This document shows positions 1 to 11,138 of a DNA stretch of 64,000 nt, piece after piece (the stretch's first letter is position 1; each line of letters starts with the position of its first letter). Position numbers and translations under genes: made by a program. Source of the stretch: Ciona intestinalis (lineage: Eukaryota; Chordata; Ascidiacea; Phlebobranchia; Cionidae); the NCBI RefSeq assembly GCF_000224145.3, contig NW_004190392.2:175238-239237 (forward strand), in the 5' to 3' direction. Under the pieces are notes generated by a model. The model worked only from the letters and a program-made list of their open reading frames with translations. It searched no databases and was not told the DNA's origin.

Positions 1-771
1 ACTCCTATATAACCGTACCATAAAAACGACTCCTTAAGAGCGTTGTTAAAATTTTAAAACACGATTAGGAAATATGGGATAATATGTGCTAAAGGTATCC
101 ATCTTACGCCACAGTGATTATATATAGTCTTTTAAAGTCAAGCCAACTAAGTCCTGTTAATAATATAGCAATAAGATTATGTTTTTGAATATAATGTTTA
201 TCGACGCTTTGTAGTGAGACCAGCTATTTCAATAAAATGATTTTCAAAATCGATTACTATGACAAAAAATCAATTAAATTTAAATACGTTGCCCGTATAG
301 TGGACAAGGTCCAAGCCAAAGTTCAAAAATTGTCAGAATAAAAATCGTTGGCTTGATTGCGTCGGTTATATAATTCGTTTAGCTTAATTTCTGAATGGTT
401 TTCGTTACGAGAATCGTCCGACTTTTATGCGCATCACTATAGATCAGGGCCAGATTTTACAGGACTTTTTGGAGTCATTTTTAAAAAATGACGTCGTTTC
501 ATAGCAGGTTAACTTTAAAGTTTTATTTCTGTAGTTTAAGCTTTTTGACAATGTAATACTATGGGGTAAGATGGGATACCGTTAGCACATAATATCCCAT
601 ATTTACCGATCGATTTTTGAACTATTAACAACGTTTATTCAGAAAGGCTACGGTTAAATATTTATGTAAACATCTTCGTATATTACCACCAAATTAGAAA
701 AGAAAATAGAATAATCATGTCCCATCTTACCCACCCTACTATATGCTAATTTTGCAGGTCAGTAGGTAAAC
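1..771. other. Upstream region of the GALNT gene, mostly repeats
   Basis: No exon is recognised before 758. Bases 1-115 are the right half of the TA-MITE described below, about 290-480 resembles the dispersed repeat seen at 31345-31470 and 57155-57320, and 557-744 is a complete MITE copy. A polypyrimidine-AG acceptor at 756-757 sits 14 bases before the GALNT start codon, so a 5' UTR exon or a trans-spliced leader may join at 758. Confidence 0.5.
557..744 (-). mobile_element. TA-MITE copy
   Basis: Complete. Left end ATGGGGTAAGATGGGATACC, right end CCCATCTTACCCACCCTACT, flanked by TA. Orientation: here + means the copy reads GGTAGTAAACAAAGAA, - means it reads TTCTTTGTTTACTACC. Confidence 0.75.
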
Positions 772-3700
772 ATGCGGGCCATACTTCGTTTGATTCCCCG
801 GCCTTACCGAACGGGTCTTACAAGGGTTATAATAGCTTTAGTAATATGTGGCGTTTTATACGCAATGTTGTCCACAAAGCCATCAACAGTAGGCAAAGGA
901 AAATCCGACGAACACCGATTCATGTTCGATTATGACGTCAAGGATGACGTATACTACGAACCCGCGGAGAACCTAAATCAAGCGGTTCCACCAGCACAGC
1001 ATAGGGGAGCAGAATTTGAACAGCCGGGCGGCAATTTCACTAAAGATAACATGTACGCGTCACAGGTTCGTTTAAGTTGTGTAAATATTTTTATAAGGCT
1101 TGTTGATATTGCGGTACAGTCACTTGTAATACATGTTTTTTCTTGTACGGGAAAATCTCTTTTAATCAACGCTGAATTAAAACACGAGGCCCTGGGGCTT
1201 CTATCTAAACATATGCGGTAACTCGTAAGCGGGCACGAGGTGAATGAAACGGAACACCCGTGTTGTTCCAACTTTCTCTATACACGAGTCAAGTGTAAAA
1301 AGTTACATTCAATTTAAACGTAATACTTATTACACTATACATAAAATCACCCACAAAGGTAAATACGTGCTAGCTCACTAGCAAGATCTGAATGAGGTGT
1401 ATAAAAAACACCCGTGTTATAACTACTATCGTTGGCCAGCCATGCAAAAACAAATAAATTACATTCATTCACCTCTCTTTTTTAGCCGGTGGATTTTTAC
1501 ACGGAAGATGAGTTAGCCCCACTTTTTGAACGGCCAAAAGTTGACCCCTCTGCCCCAGGAGAATACGGAAAAGCTTACAAAGTGACGGACAACAGCGCAG
1601 AAGTAAAGAAACTGGTTAAAGAGGGCTGGGATAAACATGCGTTTAACCATTACGTGTGCCAGAAGATATCCCTGCATAGGAGTGTGGGAGATAAAAGAGA
1701 CCAAGAGTAAGATATGTTACTTAATTTATCCAGTATTGAGTTATGTAGGATGGGAAAATGGGACACCTTTTTATTCTATTTTCTCGTCCCAATTGGTAGT
1801 AAACAAAGAATTATAAATCCCTATCTTTACGACTTCAATACACCGTTGTTAATTGTTTACCCTATACTAAATTTTTACCAAGTTACTTATGTTTTATAAA
1901 TCTGCAGATGTAAAGTTCGAAAATGGCGTAAACCTTTACCCGACACGTCAGTTATTATAATATTCCATAACGAAGCATGGTGCGCCCTCTTGCGGACAGT
2001 TCACAGTGTGTTAGAAAACTCACCAAAAATTTTACTCAAAGAAATTATTCTGGTTGATGATGCTAGTACACTATGTAAGCAGTCGTCGGTTTTAATATAT
2101 TTTGTTTTTTTATTCCATTAAATGACTCATTTAGCGAAAGCATAGTCATTAACAAAGCCAAGTTTTAGCTTTGCTCCTGTTCAACGTTTTATTATAACTA
2201 AATCGTTCAAAAAAAATTTTTTTTAAATTTTTGTAAACCGCATATTTTTAATCTTTTTTTGTTTTACGACTTTTGCTCCGAAATGTCTTCATTTAGTTTT
2301 GCACTGGTCATTTTCCATTTCCACATTTTTCAGCAAATTTGGGTAAAGAGTTAACTGACTACGTGGCAAAACTACAAATTGTAAAGATAATTCGTCTTCC
2401 CTCACGAGCTGGATTGATCCGCGCTCGCTTGGCAGGCGCGCAGGAGGCGCAGGGATCCGTGTTAACGTTTCTAGATTCCCACTGTGAGTATTTAATCGTA
2501 TATACGTATATATGCACAATCATTTATAAATGCATATACATAAATGAATAAATGTAACTTGTGATTTACTATCTCGTGGCGGGCAAGGACAATCGTTATA
2601 ACACGGATGATTTGTTTCATACACCTCTTTCCCGCTCACGGGTTAACGACTGTCGTTTTCCGGCCACGCCAGGATAATGCAAGTTACATTCATTCATACA
2701 AGTATGCAAACACAGTTATTATATATGTTTGATTGTAATTTTTTGATGACGTCATCCGTTCCAGGTGAATGCGCACCGCATTGGCTCGAACCCATGTTAG
2801 AACGAATAGCGGAAGACAACACTAGAGTCGTATGTCCCGTTATAGAAGTTATAGATGCCGACACCTTTGCCATGAGTCTGACAACTGCAAGGTATTGCAT
2901 TTTATTCTATATGGGCGAGTCCTTGTTATGGTTCTATAGGATCTAAGCCAGATTTGGCCAATTACCCCAACACCCAGGCTGCCTATACTTTTAAAAACTG
3001 ACAGTATTGTATTCTATATGAGCGAGGTACTTGGGGTCCAAGAATTTAGGCCAGATATTGCCCATTACCCCATCAACACCCAGTATGCTTATATATACGT
3101 CTGAAAACTTACGCTATTTGTTTGCTATTCTACACACGGGTGAGGTGTTACAGCGAGTTACGCTGATGGGACATCACATTAGGTTTAGGCAGAGTTGGCC
3201 CATTACCCCAACACCCATTTTATAAACGATTGGTACTATGATCTTTTAAATTTATTAGATGCATTTAAACTAAGCACCAATTTTGCAAACAAAATCTAAT
3301 TTCGTTTTTATGTTTCTAGACCTCACTTAAATTAAGTTTAAACGCAGGTTTGTTCTTGCGTTGTTATATTACTTAATTACTTATGAAAGGAAACATGTTA
3401 TTAGTCGGTGGTTTAGACATTAGATAATATTTAGATCCATTTAGTAAAATTAGATAGTTTGCTTTGATATCAAGCACTTTAGTTTATTAGTGAACTAATG
3501 TAAGTTATTTACCCTTGCGTGGCGGGATAGTGTTATAATGCGGGTGTTCTGTTTTATACACCACGTGCCAGCTTACGAGTTACCACGTATATGTAACTTT
3601 GTGGGTGATTACTTTTCTCGTTTTCTGTTACTTGTATTTTTCCGTCGTTCTGCGTAAAGTGGTATATTCCACATTTGAACCACTTCAAACCGCTTTAAAA

Positions 3701-6239
3701 ATGAATTAGATCAGTACAGACCGGTATTCTGTCCTGGAGCCTTGGATTTAATTGGGCCCCTAGAAAAATAAATCCCGGGCAGCCGATCAAAAACGACGAA
3801 GCTCTAACTTCGGCTACGATGGCTGGCGGTCTTTTCGCCATGAGCCGAAAATACTTTTACCACCTCGGGAGTTACGACAACGATATGTTAGTCTGGGGAG
3901 GGGAAAACATCGAAATGTCACTGCGTGTGAGTATTGTTGAATGTAAATGCCTATTCTGACTTTTTAATTTCTTTATCAAAGTTTTTATTTTAAGCGAAAC
4001 AAATTTTAGTATCCTTTCGATTTTTGGTATTTTTTCCTTAAATTCTGATGTAAAAATGCCGTATATATAACGTCATTAGATCTGGATGTGCGGGGGATCG
4101 CTTGAGATTCACCCATGTTCCCACGTGGGTCACGTGTTCAGAAAAAGAGCCCCTTATTCTCACCCGGGGGGAAGTGACGTCATAACACATAATAACAAGC
4201 GTGTAGCAGAGGTCTGGTTGGACGAATACAAGGAACAATATTATAAACGAGTACCAAGGGCCAGAGCGGTAAGTTATATAGTAGGGTGAGAGAAGATGGG
4301 ACACCTTTTCATTCTATTTTCTTGTCGCATTTAGTAGTAAACAAAAAAATTTCGAAGAATTATGAAACCGTATCCTCGCGACTCCCATAGACCGTTGTTA
4401 TTTGTTTAAAACACGATCAGGGTATTAAAATATTATGTGCTATATGTGTCCCATCTTACCCCACCCTACTATATCGGTTATTGTTCTTTGCATAGCAGGG
4501 TTGCGAGTAAGATAGGATCTAGTTGTAGTATATAGTATCCTATAGGTTTTCTAATTGAGTTTTTATAAAGTATTGTTAGTTAAGATAGGATATACCGTCG
4601 AGGATACGAGTATATGATTTTGTAAATGGTCGGTTGTGGTAAATAGGTTAGGGAAAGATGGTCACTGTTTTTCGTCTCTTTATCGTCCCATTATTTTAAA
4701 CAAAGAATATTTGCAGAACTATATACCCGTATCCTCGCCACTCTAAAAGAGCGTTGTTAGTTGTTAAAAAAAATATGATTAAAAATATTATGTGCTAACG
4801 TTATCCACTTTACACCACTACCAATTTATTATTATTATTTGACTTTTAAACATTTATAGGTCGAAGCTGGCGATCTTACTGCGAGGATAAAACTGAGACA
4901 TGATCTTAAATGCCGTAACTTCCAATGGTACATAACAAACATATACCCAGCGCTTTATGCTACACCGAAGGAAGATATACTAAAGGGAGGCGAGGTATTG
5001 AACAATATAACATCATATATAGTAGAGTGGAGAAAGAAAGACATCTTTTTATTCTATTTCCTCGTTTCATTTAGTGGTAAGCAAAGAACATTCAAAGAAA
5101 TATAATACCGTATCCTCACGACTTCCATAAATCGTTGTTAAATGTTCAAAACACGATCGGGATATTTAGATAATATGTGGTAAAGGTGTCCCATCCCATC
5201 CTACCATATACATACATAATACACCATATATACCAACAGTGGCACAATAAAGACCGTGACAGCAAATACTGCTTGGACTCTGCCAATCCTGATGGGAAAG
5301 TCGGTGTTAAAATGACGATGTATGTTTGCCATGGTATGGGAGTAAATCAGGTACGGCTAATACTTCTTCAATTACCTATGGGGTTTTGTTTAAGGGTTTA
5401 ATCAGGACAAAAAAGCTAAATTCCTTAAAAAAACAGTCATCGGACAATATAAATGAATGAATAAGTGAATAAATGAACGAATGAATAAATGGGACTTATT
5501 TATCCCCGCACGGCGGAGCAAGGACAATAGTTATAACAGGGGTGTTCTGTTTCATACACCTCGTGCCCGCTTACCAATTCCCAACAATGTTATTAAAACA
5601 ATTTTAACAAAAGTTTACATCGAATTTTCCAGGATTTTGACTTAACTCGAAACGGCGAGATTCGCCATAGTTATTCAAAAGAACTTTGCTTGCAACCAAG
5701 TGGGAACTCTATAGTAACCTATGATTGCGTTTTCCCGAAAAAAGCTGTACCCCCGGAGCAGAAATGGCTGTTAACACAAGTAAGCAAAGATTTTACATGC
5801 GCACTAGTTAAAATGCATGTATATAGTACTGTGGGGTAAGATAGATACTGTTAGTAGTAAACCCGTATTTTATGATCGTGTTTTACCAACTAACAACGCC
5901 TTTTTTGCGGTCGCGGCGCTACAATTGTGTAAATTATCTTTGTTTACTACCAAATGGGATAAGAAAAGAGAATGAAAACGCCCCATCTTACCCCACCCTA
6001 CTAATTTACTGTTTATAGAGTTAAAACGTGACCTATCTTACCCCACCTTCTTACTATACAACAGTTACTTACAAGAGTAGCTTGCTAAAATGTTATTTTA
6101 ATTTGTGTTACAGGACGGTCACTTTCGTCACTTAGCAAGCATGAAATGCATGGCTGCGGTCGGAAACTCAGTTTTGCTCGAAGAATGTGAAGACATACCA
6201 GCCCAGATGTGGTTTGTGAAGTCACTACATAAAACTTGA
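772..6239 (+). CDS. GALNT: Polypeptide N-acetylgalactosaminyltransferase (GALNT4/12-like), complete
   Basis: Golgi enzyme that transfers GalNAc from UDP-GalNAc to Ser/Thr and so starts mucin-type O-glycosylation. Eleven coding exons join in frame to 627 aa: 772-1065, 1486-1706, 1908-2074, 2334-2483, 2765-2891, 3710-3926, 4080-4268, 4860-4994, 5240-5350, 5633-5779, 6114-6239. Seen in order: type II membrane anchor (residues ~19-33), stem, GT1 motif with FHNEAW (191-196), metal-binding DSH (275-277), Gal/GalNAc-T motif with WGGEN (382-386), metal-ligand His in VGH (410), then a ricin-type lectin domain with CLD (511-513), QKW and [15 protein letters not shown] in exon 7 resembles my memory of GALNT4/GALNT12, so paralogue assignment is inference. 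The acceptor of exon 6 is fixed by phase at 3709. All key catalytic residues are present. Exon 5 can also join the second exon block that starts at 7163. Confidence 0.93.
1219..1480 (+). mobile_element. SINE tail copies (two, + orientation)
   Basis: GTAACTCGTAAGCGGGCACG...ACACCCGTGTTGTT and again from ~1372, ending TAAATTACATTCATTCACC. The family also occurs in + orientation at ~8797-8915, 12308-12406, 25396-25495, 26440-26555, 36432-36545, 38416-38515, 51290-51370 and 51670-51780. All lie in introns or spacers. Confidence 0.75.
1742..1880 (+). mobile_element. TA-MITE copy, right end lost
   Basis: Left end and GGTAGTAAACAAAGAATT are clear; the right inverted end has decayed. In GALNT intron 2. 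Confidence 0.65.
2540..2695 (-). mobile_element. SINE tail copy (- orientation)
   Basis: Reverse form: TATCTCGTGGCGGGCAAGGA...ACACCTC...GCTCACGGGTTA. Other reverse copies: ~3500-3620, 5455-5590, 6475-6570, 9545-9665, 19850-19940, 28050-28190, 35335-35420, 36935-37110, 37560-37680, 40010-40180 (two), 42150-42350, 48100-48350, 51190-51280 and 51535-51660. Confidence 0.7.
2890..3225. repeat. Intronic tandem repeat, about 3 units of ~110 bp
   Basis: Three diverged units begin right at the donor of GALNT exon 5. Each has a TATTCTAT-like start, a GAG(G/T)-rich part and a conserved CCCATTACCCCAACACCC core (near 2960, 3060 and 3200). A single unit lies at ~57445-57530 in TTK intron 6, also close after a splice donor, and a core remnant lies at ~12595-12630. 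Confidence 0.7.
4276..4474 (+). mobile_element. TA-MITE copy touching a splice donor
   Basis: Complete, ends TAGTAGGGTGAG and CACCCTACTATA. It begins 7 bases after the exon 7 donor of GALNT (GCG|GTAAGTTATATAG). Confidence 0.85.
4643..4820 (+). mobile_element. TA-MITE copy, diverged
   Basis: Left end TTAGGGAAAGATGG, internal AAACAAAGAATATTTG, decayed right end near 4815. In GALNT intron 7. Confidence 0.65.
5016..5210 (+). mobile_element. TA-MITE copy
   Basis: Both ends recognisable (TATAGTAGAGTGGAG; CCCATCCTACCATATA). In GALNT intron 8, ~20 bases after the donor. Confidence 0.75.
5824..6003 (-). mobile_element. TA-MITE copy
   Basis: Ends TAGTACTGTGGGGTAAGAT and ATCTTACCCCACCCTACTA; a second fragment of the right end follows at ~6016-6056. 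In GALNT intron 10. Confidence 0.8.
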
Positions 6240-7162
6240 TCAAAAACGATATATAGGTGCAATGGATGACGTCACAGGCCCGAGCGGGACCTGCTTAGAG
6301 GATAGTAGAGCAATATACAGTAGAATCATTGTATAGTAGGCTTAGCGCAAAATGCCAAATCACGGCCGTAATGTCTCACCTATCTCTTATACTTTCTATC
6401 TCTTCTGGTTTCTACATATACGCCATTATGGATAATCTGTATTTAGTATAAATTAGATCTTAAACTATAGTATAATGTAACTTAAATATCCTCGCGTGGC
6501 GGGGTAACGACAGCCGTTATAACATGGATGTTCTATTCCATACATCTCCCCTGCTTATGGGTTTCCACATATCTAATTTTATGGATAATTTTGGGGGATA
6601 TGTAAACTAAAATGATTGTTCTTTGCTAGCTAAAACATTTTATATATACTGATATACAAGATCTTTTAAAGTAGCAGTTTAAATAACGGTACAAAGAACT
6701 CCAATGCAGTTTGTGTTCTTTCTCTTCAAGTTAAAAATAGTTTTCTTTTTTAAGTAGAAGTGCAATATAATTCTCGCCGCACTGTGGTGCTATCGAGCCG
6801 AGGTACTTCATTGCTTCGCTTATATGAGCTGTGGGGTAAGACGGGACACCATTCGCATCCAAATCCCATATTTCCTAATCTTGCTTTGAACAATTACCAA
6901 CGCTCTTTTAAAGTCATGGACTACGGTTATATAGTTCTGTAGTTCTTTGTTTACTACCAAATGGGACGAGAAAGAGAATAAAACATGTCCTATCTTACCC
7001 CACACTATTATATTGCTGCTCGTGTCTTTCTTCATTCTTACAGTTTCCATTATCGTGCATTTTGCGAAGCTTTGGTTTTATTCATTTATTGCAATAAAAC
7101 ATAGGGTCACGGTTCGAATCCTTGTCTAGCGAGTAGAAACGTAGAATTTAACATGTTTCCAG
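6240..7162. other. Spacer between the two GALNT exon blocks
   Basis: Contains a SINE-tail copy (~6475-6570, minus), a MITE copy (6822-7014) and a B-box-like fragment near 7100. I find no exon with the GT1 or DSH motif here, so the downstream block has no catalytic N-terminal half of its own. AATAAA strings at ~6974 and ~7092 could end the upstream transcript form. Confidence 0.6.
6822..7014 (-). mobile_element. TA-MITE copy
   Basis: Ends CTGTGGGGTAAGACGGGACA and CTATCTTACCCCACACTATT; complete. Between the two GALNT exon blocks. Confidence 0.8.
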
Positions 7163-10100
7163 TCCCAACGATTTTCAATGCAAAGTTTTACTTTATCCGC
7201 CATCTTTGGTCCCAAGGAACGTCCCACTTGGTGCGTTTGGCTGGGGATTGGAGTTTCATTGGGAGACGCAACCTGGAAATAAAGGAATGTCGATTCAGAC
7301 TCACGAAAGAGACGACGCTTTTACGTGAGTGATAATTATCCCCGCGTGGCAGAGAATAGCGGTCGTTATACGCTATAGCAGCGTCAAGTCTCGAACCTAT
7401 ATACCCTTTGGGCTACAGACAGACTTTAACCACTGTGACACAGCTCTTGGCTTCAATTTATATTGGTTGTGAATCACAACAACTTGTGATCTAAGCTTTA
7501 ATATCTGTCTACAGAACTCCTGTAATGGCTGGTGCAGCTTTCACAATGGATAGAGAATATTTTTACCGACTCGGAGCATATGACCCGGATATGGACGGAA
7601 TTGGTTCAGAAAATCTGGAAATTTCGTTTCGGGTATATGTGGTGCATTAGAAAAATGTAATGGTATATGTGTATAGGTGTTTTATATAGCGTCTTTTAAG
7701 GATCGTTTTGTTGGTATATATATTCCTCTTCTTTTCGCTGCATTAAATAATTTATTCATCTTAAGGCTACTGTATTCGAACGATTTTTTAAATTATAAAA
7801 ACTGTTTTGTTGTGATACATGTTTTAAAAAAAGTTTTGTTGTGTTACATATTTAACTTTTTAAAATCCAAAAACCTTTCTAGGTTTGGCTGTGCGGGGGT
7901 TCAGTTGAGATCACGCCTTGCTCCCGAATTGGACATATTGGAAGAATCAGGAAACCTTATTCACAAGACGAGGAATTGAACAACATCGTTTATAATAAGA
8001 TGAGAATAGCCGAGTTGTGGATGGACGATTATAAGTGGATGTTTTACAGACGAACACCGAAGGTAAGGGGGTTCATTCATTCATTCAATCAACCATTAAT
8101 CACTTATCGTTTATTCAATCTTTCAACGTATTTATTCATTCGCCATTCATTCAACTTTCCATATTCATTAATTTTTCATTTAACATTCATTCATTCATTC
8201 ATTCATTCATTCATTATCATTCAGCATTCATTCATCGTTCATTTATTTATTTGAATCATTGATTTATTCAAGAGTTACGATTGGCAACTATTTTTCTGTG
8301 ACTCGTAAGCTAGCACAATGTGTATGAATCAGAACAAATCATAACGACTGCTGGTGTTGAGCTGAAACAAAAGGAGGTACAATAGTTCTATTCATTCATT
8401 TAATAACTTAGTTTACTGCGGTAACGTTAAATTTGTCGGAGTCACTTATTTACCCTGCTTGGCAAACATATGTGTTACGACACGCAGTGTGTGTTGCCAT
8501 TATATTTCCTTTTATATAACTCCTGCTATTAGTTTTTACATACCTGTCGTGCATTGAATAAAAAGTGAATGCATATTTAACAGGCACGAGGATTAGAACT
8601 ACCTAACGTGGACGAACGAAAGCAGTTACATGAAGACTTACAGTGTGGCAACTTTGAATGGTATATGCATGAAGTGTTTCCGGATCTTTATGTTGTTCAG
8701 AATAAAGATCTTATTTTAACCGGAGAGGTAAGAAAATGTTTTGGACATTTAAATTTAAAGAACATTTAATTAGCATCAGAACGACAGTTGTTAAAACACG
8801 CCACGGATAAAAATCGCGTTAGCGGGAACTAGGTGTGTGAAACAAAATACTCATGTTATAACAAATGTCATTCTTCGCTACGCGAGGATAAATAATTTAC
8901 ATACATTCATTTATTCAAATGTTAAACATATAGATCAGGTGTTCAACGAATGAAGAGTTTTGTCTTGATTCAAACAATGTCCATGGGAACCCGGGTTCGA
9001 TTCTCGACGTTGGTAAATGTAAAGGCATTGGGAAAGGCCAAGTAAGTTATACGTATTTCTACCGTGTCTGGAATTGAACCAATGGCCCTTGGTATCCTAG
9101 TTTAGTACACCGGTCAGTTTTCCGGGAGACGAGTAAATTCAGAAAGAAACGCTGTAACAACGCTCTTTTAGAGTCGTGAGGCTACTGTTACATAATTGTG
9201 TGAATAGTCTTTGTTTGCTACAAAATGAACGATAAAAGAGAATGATACGTGGACCATATCACCCCAACCTACTATTCATATTTCGCCAATACTGGCAACA
9301 TTCTCTCATTCAAACAAAATCCAAGATTTTTATGTTTTCACGAACCAGTGTGTGTTTCAGTACTTTGAGCTTACGGAACAAAGTGAAATCCGTCAGAATA
9401 CGATCGCTGAATTATGTTTGGCTGCTAAGGGGAAAGAAGTTTGGACAGAACGATGTCGTCATCCATGGCATGACGTCACAGAGAGCCAAAAATGGGTCTT
9501 TTTACCGGTAAGTGGCGATTGCATGCGTTGGCTCTTTTGTGTATATGAGTGAATGTAACTTATTTATCCTCGCGTGGCGAGCAATGGCAGGAGTTATAAA
9601 ACAAGTGATTTGTTGCATGCACCTCGCTTACGAGTTATGTAACTTTGTAGGTGATTATTTTTGTAATGCATTGCCAACATTTTAAACAACCGATATAGTA
9701 TAAGGAACCACTGGGTTTTACCTACGATGATAGCAGCGTCGGGTCTTGAACCCGTAACCTATGGACTATACAGACAAGCTAAATATTACTACATGTAAAT
9801 TACTATTGCGTTTTCTGACAGGACGGCCACATTTATCATCCAGATTCGAACCTGTGTCTCACATACAATATCCACCATCTAAGCGCAGGTTTACTGAAAT
9901 GTGTTAAACAAGGTACCAGCCAGATATGGGTGTTTGGCCACAAGGATGGGTACCAGGAAGGTAAAAATAAGATTTTAAAGTGGTAAAATTTGAAAGGCGG
10001 CCAAATTGTCACTTGTGTTTGTATTTTTGTCAAAAAAAATGAATGAGTCTTTTAACTTTTTTATGGTTCTCTAAATTTGTGAGTACAGAAGAATGTGGGC

Positions 10101-10248
10101 AAAAATGTCCTTGTTTTTGAAATAAACTTACATTTTACCAGATTACCAAGTAGACGTGAATGCCAATTACACCATGGACGGTCTTACTGCAAATTATACT
10201 GACCAAGAGGTGGCGTACGAGAGCACAGATCAAGTTGATGTCATTTAA
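7163..10248 (+). CDS. Second GALNT 3' exon block: Gal/GalNAc-T motif plus lectin domain, no own 5' half
   Basis: Eight exons, all open and with good splice sites: 7163-7324, 7515-7632, 7883-8062, 8584-8727, 8934-9041, 9361-9507, 9822-9960, 10142-10248 (stop TAA), giving about 367 aa. They match exons 6-11 of the complete GALNT one for one in order and phase; exon 6 is split in two and an extra acidic tail exon is added. Recognisable pieces are [55 protein letters not shown] and QIW. WGGEN of the upstream copy reads IGSEN here. The first exon needs two bases from upstream, which exon 5 of the complete GALNT supplies in phase (AG plus T). It is either an alternative 3' end of the same gene (687 aa if joined) or an ancient 5'-truncated duplicate. 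Preserved frames over eight exons argue against a dead pseudogene. Confidence 0.82.
7381..7500 (-). mobile_element. tRNA-like SINE head, minus strand
   Basis: On the minus strand: CAGTGGTTAAAGTCTG (A box) and GGTTCGAGACTTG (B box). Similar minus-strand heads at ~9050-9125 and ~9725-9785, plus-strand head at 35937-36080 (GGCTCAGTGGTTAAGTGCTT, GGTTCAATGCC). These are SINE parts, not functional tRNA genes. Confidence 0.55.
8085..8262. repeat. (ATTC)n-rich microsatellite
   Basis: Irregular ATTCATTC tract in a GALNT block B intron, probably grown from a SINE-tail end. Open frames across it (FIHS, SFIH repeats) are artefacts. Confidence 0.85.
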
Positions 10249-10504
10249 CTACTGTTGGAAAACACTGTAGGCCAATTGTGCTTCTATATATATAGTTCCA
10301 AATCGTATTTAAATCGGCATTTTAAAGAAAAGTAATGAATGTACAGTACAATCACACATTTGAAGTTTGTTGTAACTATATACATTCGGTATATTAATAG
10401 CATAAAAACAACAACAATATATTAACGGTGAATAATAACGATTTACCCAAGAACTGAAAATGAAAATCTCTGTTTTTGAAATTAAGATTTGAACAAAATA
10501 TTAA

Positions 10505-10510
10505 AATAAA
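10505..10510 (+). terminator. Polyadenylation signal, GALNT block B
   Basis: AATAAA about 260 bases after the block B stop codon, followed by more AT-rich sequence. It supports a separate transcript end for this block. Confidence 0.5.
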
Positions 10511-10818
10511 TATCAAGTACATAAATTTAACAACTCAAAGTTAGAACACTTTTCTATTGCGCATCGTTTACGTTTTCCGACTTACGTCAATAACAAAATG
10601 TGAAGGGATATATATATATATATATATAAGAGGCTTGCATAGCGTTTTTATACACATTATGCAAAGTGTAAAGTTATAACACCGGTGTTCTTGTATTCAA
10701 ACATCATGGTATATTCTTACACTTCATGCTTATGGTCAAGTTAAAAAACAGGTGTCTTCTTATAGCATACATGACACATATGGTGCATTCATACACCTTA
10801 TGCTCACTGGCAAAGTAT

Positions 10819-11020
10819 AGTATAGTAGGGTTGGGAAAGACGGGACACCCCCAGCACATAATATCCAAGTATCCTGATCGTGTTTTGAACAATTAACAAC
10901 GGTCTATGGGGGTCGTGGGGTTACGGTTTTATAATTCTTTAAATGTTCTTTGTTTACTACCAAGTGGGACGAGAAAATGGGATGAAAAAGTGTCCCATCT
11001 TCCCCTGCCTTACAATATAT
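10819..11020 (-). mobile_element. TA-MITE copy
   Basis: Complete, ends TATAGTAGGGTTGGGAAAGA and CCCATCTTCCCCTGCCTTAC. Confidence 0.8.
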
Positions 11021-11138
11021 AGGTATCTTTCTATACAACAGCTACAACAGCAGGCACACGTGGTGTAACATAGCATTGCTATAAATGACCACATTTTTGG
11101 TGAATTATATGCGTGTATCAATTTGCCAGTTTTTAAAC

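Larger units (their letters stand above)
10249..11138. other. Spacer between GALNT block B and the SLC35G gene
   Basis: Holds the GALNT-B 3' UTR with AATAAA at 10505-10510, a short TA run at 10610-10630, two units of the ACACC minisatellite (~10670-10810) and a MITE copy (10819-11020). No further coding sequence is seen. Confidence 0.6.

Noticed and set aside
6760-6942. Candidate 5' exon for GALNT block B
   Set aside because: No GALNT motif; the second half is MITE sequence and the phase does not suit the exon at 7163.
8035-8262. Open frames rich in FIHS/SFIH
   Set aside because: Translation of an ATTC microsatellite in an intron.
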